From: JAJXWB01 sp039808645
Lineage (GTDB): Bacteria > Pseudomonadota > Alphaproteobacteria > Rhizobiales > Beijerinckiaceae
Length of the DNA: 11,176 nucleotides
Direction of reading: 5' to 3'
NCBI GenBank assembly: GCA_039808645.1
Contig: JBDHTL010000114.1
Coordinates: forward strand, 1-11,176
The notes beneath the pieces are model-generated. The model ran no database searches, was not told where the DNA came from, and saw nothing but the letters and a program-made list of their open reading frames with translations. A program made the translations under genes and the position numbers. Numbering within the stretch: position 1 is the first letter of the stretch; every line of letters begins with the position of its first letter. Shown in pieces: positions 6,090-11,176 of this stretch.

Positions 6090-6105
6090 TGGCACGCCGG
6101 TTGCA
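6090..6105 (+). promoter_or_regulatory. Sigma-54 (RpoN) -24/-12 promoter of the urt operon
   Basis: TGGCAC-GCCGG-TTGCA matches the sigma-54 consensus TGGCAC-N5-TTGCA at every conserved base, with GG at 6091-6092 and GC at 6103-6104. Transcription would start near 6116, leaving a leader of about 62 bases before the urtA ATG. Sigma-54 control needs an activator such as NtrC, which fits urea uptake under nitrogen limitation. Confidence 0.82.
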
Positions 6106-6177
6106 ATCCCGTTGTGCGTCCAGCCGGACGTCAACCCGGACCGACGGAACGGTCCCGCACCACGATGGGGAAAGCGT

Positions 6178-7467
6178 ATGTCCTTTACTCGGCGATTTGT
6201 TATGCGCGCCGCCGGTATGGCGGTCAGCGGGGCGCTCGCCCTGTCGGCTTTCGGCGCCAGGGCGGCGGACGATACGATCAAGGTCGGCATCCTGCATTCG
6301 CTCTCGGGCACGATGGCGATCAGCGAGACCACGCTGAAGGACGTCATGCTCATGCTCATCGAGGAGCAGAACAAGAAGGGCGGGCTGCTCGGCAAGAAGC
6401 TCGAGGCGGTCGTCGTCGATCCGGCCTCCAACTGGCCGCTGTTCGCCGAAAAGGCGCGCGAGCTCATCGCCAAGGACAAGGTGGCGGCGGTGTTCGGCTG
6501 CTGGACCTCGGTGTCGCGCAAGTCGGTTCTGCCCGTGTTCAAGGAGCTCAACAACATCCTCTTCTATCCCGTGCAATACGAGGGCGAGGAGAGCGAGCGC
6601 AACGTCTTCTACACCGGCGCCGCGCCGAACCAGCAGGCCATTCCGGCGGTCGACTATCTCGCCAAGGAAGAGAAGGTGCAGCGCTGGGTGCTGGCGGGCA
6701 CCGACTACGTCTATCCGCGCACCACCAACAAGATCCTCGAAGCCTATCTCAAGTCCAAGGGCGTCAAGCAGGAGGACATCATGATCAACTACACGCCGTT
6801 CGGACATTCCGACTGGCAGACGATCGTCGCCGACATCAAGAAGTTCGGTTCGGCGGGCAAGAAGACCGCGGTCGTGTCGACCATCAACGGCGACGCCAAC
6901 GTGCCCTTCTACAAGGAGCTCGGCAACCAGGGCATCAAGGCCAAGGACATTCCCGTCGTCGCCTTCTCGGTCGGCGAGGAGGAGCTTGCCGGCATCGACA
7001 CCAAGCCGCTGGTCGGCCATCTCGCGGCGTGGAACTACTTCATGTCGGTGGACAACAAGGCCAACAAGGACTTCATCAAGAAGTGGCAGGCCTTCGCCAA
7101 GAACCCGAAGCGCGTGACCAACGACCCGATGGAAGCGCATGTCATCGGCTTCGAAATGTGGGTGAAGGCGGTCGAGAAGGCCAAGACCGTCGATCCGGAC
7201 AAGGTGATCGACGCCATCGTCGGCGTCGAGGCGCCGAATCTGACCGGCGGCGTGTCGAAGATGTTGCCCAACCACCACATCACCAAGCCCGTGCTGATCG
7301 GCGAGATCAAGGGCGACGGCCAGTTCGACGTGGTGTGGAAGACCGACGGCCTCGTGCCTGGCGACGCATGGTCCAAGTATCTCGAAGGGTCGAAGGACCT
7401 GGTGGGCGACTGGAAGGACAAGAAGTGCGGCAACTGGAACGTGAAGTCCGGAAAGTGCGGCGCGTGA
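6178..7467 (+). CDS. urtA: Urea ABC transporter, periplasmic urea-binding protein
   Basis: Binds urea (or short amides) in the periplasm and delivers it to the UrtBC channel. The 429-residue length is standard. A signal peptide covers about 1-30 (cleavage near GARAA); its start, MSFTRRFVMRAAG, contains a twin-arginine pair, so Tat export is possible though the motif is imperfect. The mature protein is a type I periplasmic binding fold of the branched-chain amino-acid receptor class: TIKVGILHSLSGTMAISE (33-50), VAAVFGCWTSVSRKSVLPVF (102-121) and LFYPVQYEGEESERNVFYTG (128-147). The FGCWTSVSRK and FYPVQYEG segments are characteristic of UrtA and amide-binding relatives such as FmdD, and not of leucine-binding LivJ. 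Two cysteines close to the C-terminus may form a disulfide. The ATG at 6178 is preceded by GGGGA; the reading frame stays open upstream to 6010 but without protein-like sequence. First gene of the urt operon. Confidence 0.95.
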   Translation: MSFTRRFVMRAAGMAVSGALALSAFGARAADDTIKVGILHSLSGTMAISETTLKDVMLMLIEEQNKKGGLLGKKLEAVVVDPASNWPLFAEKARELIAKDKVAAVFGCWTSVSRKSVLPVFKELNNILFYPVQYEGEESERNVFYTGAAPNQQAIPAVDYLAKEEKVQRWVLAGTDYVYPRTTNKILEAYLKSKGVKQEDIMINYTPFGHSDWQTIVADIKKFGSAGKKTAVVSTINGDANVPFYKELGNQGIKAKDIPVVAFSVGEEELAGIDTKPLVGHLAAWNYFMSVDNKANKDFIKKWQAFAKNPKRVTNDPMEAHVIGFEMWVKAVEKAKTVDPDKVIDAIVGVEAPNLTGGVSKMLPNHHITKPVLIGEIKGDGQFDVVWKTDGLVPGDAWSKYLEGSKDLVGDWKDKKCGNWNVKSGKCGA

Positions 7468-7487
7468 TCGCACAATAGCCGAAACAA

Positions 7488-7506
7488 GGGGCGATCGGTT
7501 CGCCCC
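7488..7506 (+). terminator. Hairpin after urtA, possible partial terminator
   Basis: GGGGCGA and TCGCCCC form a perfect 7-bp stem with a five-base loop 20 bases after the urtA stop. A pyrimidine-rich but not pure T tract follows. Such a structure would let some transcripts end after urtA or protect its 3' end, giving more binding protein than permease. The last four bases overlap the first arm of the repeat pair. Confidence 0.45.
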
Positions 7507-7621
7507 CTCCCTTTCCCTCCCCCGCTTCGCGGGAGAGGGGACGGCCAAGCTCTCACCATGACCCGATGCAGCGAGCGATCTTCTCCCTCTCCCGCGAAGC
7601 GGAGGAGGGTTGGGGAGGGGG
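7503..7621. repeat. Inverted pair of 37-bp extragenic repeats between urtA and urtB
   Basis: The arms at 7503-7539 and 7585-7621 are reverse complements with 33 of 37 positions matching; the four differences are at arm positions 10, 11, 12 and 19. Each arm contains the core CCGCTTCGCGGGAGAGGG, itself able to form a small hairpin. The C/T-rich and G/A-rich composition is typical of dispersed palindromic elements seen between genes in many alphaproteobacterial genomes. In the mRNA the pair would fold into a long stem with a 45-base loop. I infer a role in RNA stability or partial termination; copy number elsewhere cannot be seen here. Confidence 0.75.
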
Positions 7622-7647
7622 CCGCGTCGAAAAACAAAGCCGGGACA

Positions 7648-9252
7648 ATGCAAAAAATCATCGTCAGCCTCTGTCTCGCGCTTGCGCTTCTCGCGAACGT
7701 CTCGCCCGCCCGCGCCGCCGATGTCGACATCGGCTCGCCGCTGCAAGGCTTCCTCGCGGACTCCTATTCCGACACCGCTTCGTCCGTCGAAACCATCGCT
7801 CAGAGCGGCAGCCCGCGCGCCTACCCGATCATCGAGGCGCTGCAGGACGGTCGCCTCATGTATTCGGCCGAAAGCAAGCTCGTCGCCATCAAGGGCAAGG
7901 ACGAGGTCCTGACCGAGGCCGCGACCGGCGCCAAAATCGCGGCCGCGCCCGAAGACATCAAGGCCGTGCGCCTCAACAATCGCCTGCGCCGCGTCGTCGA
8001 CGCCGCCATCGGCGCGCTGACCCTGATGTCGCCCGACAAGGCGCGCCGGCTCGAAGCCGCCGCCGCCGTCTTCAAGTCGCGCGACGAGGCCACGCTGCCG
8101 ACGCTCGACGCGGCGCTCGCCAGGGAAGGCGACGAGAGGACCAAGCTTGCCCTGCAACAGGCGCGCGCCTCCGTCATCCTGGCCAAGGCCGATTCCGGCG
8201 ACGCCGAAAGAATCGAGGCCGTCGCCACGCTGCGCGCGCGCGGCGACCAGGACTCGCTCGCCATTCTCACCGGTCTTGCGTCCGGCCCGGAGACCATCGT
8301 CAAGCAATCCGCGCAGGCCGCCGTCGCCGCCATCGAGGGCAGGCTCGCGCTGTGGCGCAATCTGCAGAACGTTTGGTACGGCCTCTCGCTCGGCTCTGTC
8401 CTGCTGCTGGCGGCGATCGGCCTCGCCATCACGTTCGGCGTGATGGGCGTCATCAACATGGCGCATGGCGAAATGGTGATGATCGGCGCCTACACGACCT
8501 TCGTCGTGCAGGAATTCGCGCGGACGAAATGGCCCGGCATGTTCGACTATTCGCTGTTCATCGCCATCCCGCTCGCCTTCGTCGCGACCGGCCTCGTCGG
8601 CATTCTCATCGAGCGCACGATCATCCGCTTCCTTTACGGGCGCCCGCTCGAGACGCTGCTCGCCACGTTCGGCGTCTCGCTCGTTCTCCAGCAGGCGGTG
8701 CGCACCATCTTCGGCGCAAACAATCGCGAGGTCGGCGCGCCCGCCTTCATGGCCGGCTCCTTCCAGCTCGGCGGGCTCGAGATCACCTACGGGCGCATGT
8801 GGATCATCGTCTTCGCGCTCGTCGTCTTCGCCGCCCTGCAGGCGCTGCTGCGCTTCACCTCCTTCGGCCTGCGCATGCGCGCGGTGACGCAGAACCGCCG
8901 CATGGCCTCCTCGATGGGCATCGACACCAATCGCATCGACGCGCTGGCCTTCGGGCTCGGCTCGGGCATCGCCGGCATGGCGGGCGTCGCGCTGTCGCAA
9001 ATCGACAACGTCTCGCCCAATCTCGGCCAGAGCTACATCATCGACAGCTTCATGGTCGTGGTGTTCGGCGGCGTCGGCAATCTCTGGGGCACGCTGCTCG
9101 GCGCGGCCACGCTCGGCGTCGCCAACAAGTTTCTCGAGCCCTTCGCCGGCGCCGTGCTCGGCAAGATCGCGCTGCTCGTCTTCATCATCCTGTTCATCCA
9201 GAAGCGTCCGCGCGGCCTGTTCGCGCTCAAGGGCCGCGCGGTGGAGGTCTGA
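7648..9252 (+). CDS. urtB: Urea ABC transporter permease UrtB
   Basis: One of two membrane subunits forming the urea channel in the inner membrane. The 534-residue product has a signal-like start (1-23, ending SPARA), a soluble Ala-rich helical region of about 24-235 with HEAT-like character, and a LivH-type permease domain from about 243. That long N-terminal domain distinguishes UrtB from plain LivH (about 300 residues). Landmarks are GVMGVINMAHGEMVMIGAY (264-282), IERTIIRFLYGRPLETLLAT (321-340), the cytoplasmic coupling region LRMRAVTQNRRMASSMGID (408-426) and FMVVVFGGVGNLWGTLLGA (468-486). I chose the ATG at 7648, preceded by GGGA, because the in-frame ATG at 7558 would translate the intergenic repeat. 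The next gene starts three bases after the stop. Confidence 0.94.
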   Translation: MQKIIVSLCLALALLANVSPARAADVDIGSPLQGFLADSYSDTASSVETIAQSGSPRAYPIIEALQDGRLMYSAESKLVAIKGKDEVLTEAATGAKIAAAPEDIKAVRLNNRLRRVVDAAIGALTLMSPDKARRLEAAAAVFKSRDEATLPTLDAALAREGDERTKLALQQARASVILAKADSGDAERIEAVATLRARGDQDSLAILTGLASGPETIVKQSAQAAVAAIEGRLALWRNLQNVWYGLSLGSVLLLAAIGLAITFGVMGVINMAHGEMVMIGAYTTFVVQEFARTKWPGMFDYSLFIAIPLAFVATGLVGILIERTIIRFLYGRPLETLLATFGVSLVLQQAVRTIFGANNREVGAPAFMAGSFQLGGLEITYGRMWIIVFALVVFAALQALLRFTSFGLRMRAVTQNRRMASSMGIDTNRIDALAFGLGSGIAGMAGVALSQIDNVSPNLGQSYIIDSFMVVVFGGVGNLWGTLLGAATLGVANKFLEPFAGAVLGKIALLVFIILFIQKRPRGLFALKGRAVEV

Positions 9253-9255
9253 TCC

Positions 9256-10413
9256 ATGCTGACCTCCCGCCTCCTCGCCCTTCTCGACCGCCGCTCGCTG
9301 ATCGCGGTCGGCCTGCTTGCGGCGGCCGCCGTCCTCGTGCCGATCCTGCTGCTGGCGACGCCGCAGACCTTCCCGCTGCACATGCCGCCCTATGTCGTCG
9401 CGCTGCTCGGCAAGTATCTGTGCTACGCCATCCTTGCCGTCGCGCTCGATCTCGTCTGGGGCTATTGCGGCATTCTCTCGCTCGGCCACGGCGCCTTCTT
9501 CGCGCTCGGCGGTTATGCGATGGGCATGTATCTCATGCGCCAGATCGGGCCGCGCGGCGTCTACGCCGATCCGATCCTGCCCGACTTCATGGTCTTCCTG
9601 AACTGGAAGGAACTGCCCATGACATGGTGGGGCTTCAACTTCTTCCCCTACGCCATGCTGATGGTGCTGATCGTGCCTGGGCTGCTCGCCTTCGCCTTCG
9701 GCTGGCTCGCCTTCCGCTCGCGCGTCACGGGCGTCTATCTGTCGATCATCACGCAGGCCATGACCTATGCGCTGCTGCTCGCCTTTTTCCGCAACGATAT
9801 GGGGTTCGGCGGCAACAACGGTCTCACAGATTTCAAGGACGTCCTGGGCTTCAACATCCAGTCGAATGCGACGCGCGCGGCGCTGTTCTCCGTGTCCGCG
9901 GTCGCGCTGATCGCCTCCATCCTGATCGGGCGCCTTCTCGTCACGTCCAAATTCGGCAAGGTGCTGATCGCCATCCGCGACGCGGAATCGCGGGCGAGAT
10001 TCCTCGGCTACCGCGTCGAGAACTACAAGCTCGCGGTCTTCACGCTCTCGGCGATGATGGCGGGCGTTGCCGGCGCGCTCTATGTGCCGCAGGTCGGTAT
10101 CATCAACCCCTCGGAATTCTCGCCCGCGCAATCCATCGAAGCGGTCATCTGGGTCGCGGTCGGCGGCCGCGGCACGCTGGTCGGCGCGGCGCTCGGCGCG
10201 CTCATCGTCAATTTCGCCAAGACATGGTTCACCGGCGCCTTGCCGGAATACTGGCTGTTCGCGCTCGGCTTCCTGTTCGTGCTGGTCACGCTGTTCCTGC
10301 CGAAGGGCGTGCTCGGCCTCGTCGACAATCTCAGGCGCAAGCAGGCGACGGCCGCCAATGGCGGCGTCGCCGGCAGCCGCGCCGAGCCGGCCGCCAAGGC
10401 GAGCGGAGGATAG
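9256..10413 (+). CDS. urtC: Urea ABC transporter permease UrtC
   Basis: Second membrane subunit of the urea transporter, LivM type, of 385 residues. Hydrophobic spans begin at about residue 16. Landmarks are the LivM-like CGILSLGHGAFFALGGYAMG (71-90), SRVTGVYLSIITQAMTYALL (155-174) and MGFGGNNGLTDF (182-193). RDAESRARFLGYRVENYKL (241-259) corresponds to the cytoplasmic loop that docks on the ATPase, and EAVIWVAVGGRGTLVGAALG (295-314) follows. The FGGNNGLTDF segment is typical of UrtC. The C-terminal 25 residues are a polar Ala/Gly-rich tail. The ATG has GGAGG at 9243-9247 inside the end of urtB, and only three bases separate the two genes, so translation is probably coupled. Confidence 0.95.
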   Translation: MLTSRLLALLDRRSLIAVGLLAAAAVLVPILLLATPQTFPLHMPPYVVALLGKYLCYAILAVALDLVWGYCGILSLGHGAFFALGGYAMGMYLMRQIGPRGVYADPILPDFMVFLNWKELPMTWWGFNFFPYAMLMVLIVPGLLAFAFGWLAFRSRVTGVYLSIITQAMTYALLLAFFRNDMGFGGNNGLTDFKDVLGFNIQSNATRAALFSVSAVALIASILIGRLLVTSKFGKVLIAIRDAESRARFLGYRVENYKLAVFTLSAMMAGVAGALYVPQVGIINPSEFSPAQSIEAVIWVAVGGRGTLVGAALGALIVNFAKTWFTGALPEYWLFALGFLFVLVTLFLPKGVLGLVDNLRRKQATAANGGVAGSRAEPAAKASGG

Positions 10414-10416
10414 AAC

Positions 10417-11172
10417 ATGGACGAAGCAATCCTCACCTCCTCGCTGCTCTACCTGGACGGCGTGGCGGTCTCTTTCGACGGCTACAAGGCGCTGCGCGGC
10501 CTGTCCCTCGTGCTCGAACCCGGCGAGATGCGCGCGATCATCGGTCCGAACGGCGCGGGCAAGACGACGATGATGGACGTCATCACCGGCAAGACGCGGC
10601 CGGACGAAGGCGTCGTCCTGTTCGGCGGCTCGCAGGACCTCACCCAGCTCGACGAAGCCTCGATCGCCGAACTCGGCGTCGGCCGCAAGTTCCAGAAGCC
10701 GACGGTCTTCGAGAGCCAGTCGGTGGAAGATAACATCCTGCTCGCGTTGAAGGCGCCGCGCGGCGCGCGCGCGACGCTGTTCGGCAGGCCCGCGCCGGAA
10801 ACGGCAGAGCGCATCGACCGCATTCTCGAGACGACGAAACTCGGCGACCATCGCGCGCGCATGGCCGCCGATCTCTCGCACGGCCAGAAGCAATGGCTGG
10901 AGATCGGCATGCTGCTCGCGCAGGACCCCAGGCTCCTGCTGGTGGACGAACCCGTCGCCGGCATGACCGACGCCGAGACCATGCAGACGGCCGAACTGTT
11001 GCGCGAGATCGCGAAGGACCATTCCGTCGTCGTCGTCGAGCACGACATGGATTTCGTCCGCGAGCTCGGCGTGAAGGTGACGGTGCTGCACGAAGGCGCC
11101 GTGCTCGCGGAAGGCCCGCTCGACCAGGTCTCGTCCGATCCGCAGGTCATCGAAGTCTATCTGGGGCGGTGA
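10417..11172 (+). CDS. urtD: Urea ABC transporter ATP-binding protein UrtD
   Basis: Cytoplasmic ATPase that drives urea import together with UrtE; LivG type, 251 residues, full length. It has Walker A GPNGAGKTT (43-51), Q-loop Gln93 in RKFQKPTVFE, ABC signature LSHGQKQWLEIG (153-164), Walker B LLLVDEP with Glu178, and switch His209 in VVVEHDMDF. The FQKPTVFESQSVEDN stretch and the LSHGQ signature (rather than LSGGQ) are common in UrtD. The C-terminal LivG-type extension ends EVYLGR. The ATG follows urtC by three bases, with GGAGGA at 10405-10410 inside urtC. Confidence 0.95.
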   Translation: MDEAILTSSLLYLDGVAVSFDGYKALRGLSLVLEPGEMRAIIGPNGAGKTTMMDVITGKTRPDEGVVLFGGSQDLTQLDEASIAELGVGRKFQKPTVFESQSVEDNILLALKAPRGARATLFGRPAPETAERIDRILETTKLGDHRARMAADLSHGQKQWLEIGMLLAQDPRLLLVDEPVAGMTDAETMQTAELLREIAKDHSVVVVEHDMDFVRELGVKVTVLHEGAVLAEGPLDQVSSDPQVIEVYLGR

Positions 11173-11173
11173 G

Positions 11174-11176
11174 ATG
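11174..11176 (+). CDS. urtE: Presumed start codon of urtE at the window edge
   Basis: An ATG lies one base after the urtD stop, exactly where urtE (the second ATP-binding subunit) begins in most urt operons. Only the start codon is inside the window, so the assignment rests on gene order alone. Confidence 0.45.

Noticed and set aside
7503..7621. Possible CRISPR or insertion-sequence remnant
   Set aside because: There are only two arms, in opposite orientation, with no regular direct repeats, no transposase and no target-site duplication that I can see.
7558..7647. Upstream in-frame ATG that would extend UrtB by 30 residues
   Set aside because: The extension would translate the intergenic repeat arm and would place an unlike sequence before the signal peptide.
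7566..10733. A 1055-codon plus-strand frame over urtB, urtC and part of urtD
   Set aside because: It is the +1 shadow of the urt genes, dominated by Arg, with none of the transporter motifs.
6085..11091. A 1668-codon open frame on the minus strand, antisense to the whole urt operon
   Set aside because: Its translation is low-complexity, rich in Arg, Asp, Glu and His, with no domain. Long antisense open frames are expected opposite GC-rich genes, and the plus-strand urt genes are unmistakable.

Overview
The window looks like a chromosomal segment of a high-GC alphaproteobacterium, most likely of the order Hyphomicrobiales (Rhizobiales). This rests on the strong G/C preference at third codon positions, the typical alphaproteobacterial forms of the encoded proteins, and a ROSE-type leader in front of a small heat-shock gene. 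It is an inference from style and gene content, not a species identification.

Left part (1-2140). A glutaryl-CoA dehydrogenase gene (gcdH) runs off the left edge on the minus strand. Diverging from it on the plus strand is an unrecognised exported protein with six cysteines.

Stress cluster (2139-3510, minus strand). In transcription order this holds a paired-CBS-domain protein, an Hsp20/IbpA small heat-shock protein and a small helical ORF. The Hsp20 leader folds into stem-loops, and the last one buries the Shine-Dalgarno sequence in the pattern of a ROSE RNA thermometer. A mostly gene-free stretch (3511-4134) follows, with one doubtful 74-residue ORF.

Middle (4135-5898, minus strand). arfB, a ribosome-rescue hydrolase with a GGQ motif, is followed by a polytopic membrane protein related to the O-antigen ligase/polymerase family. 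The latter appears to lack the usual histidine of that family.

Right part (6010-11176, plus strand). This is the urea ABC transporter operon urtA-urtB-urtC-urtD, with the presumed urtE start codon at the last three bases. Ahead of urtA lie an excellent sigma-54 (-24/-12) promoter and, about 97 bases upstream of the expected transcription start, a dyad with NtrC-site spacing. This fits nitrogen-limitation control. UrtA captures urea in the periplasm, UrtB and UrtC form the membrane channel, and UrtD (with UrtE) powers uptake. Between urtA and urtB sit a hairpin and an inverted pair of 37-bp repeats, which probably help set a high UrtA to UrtBCDE ratio. urtB, urtC and urtD are separated by only three bases each.

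Most of the window is ordinary core or accessory metabolism. I see no CRISPR array, transposase, phage gene, tRNA or rRNA, and no convincing new multi-gene system. The best leads are regulatory: the ROSE-like thermometer, the sigma-54/NtrC region and the urtA-urtB repeat pair. The small ORFs and the His-less ligase-like protein come next.
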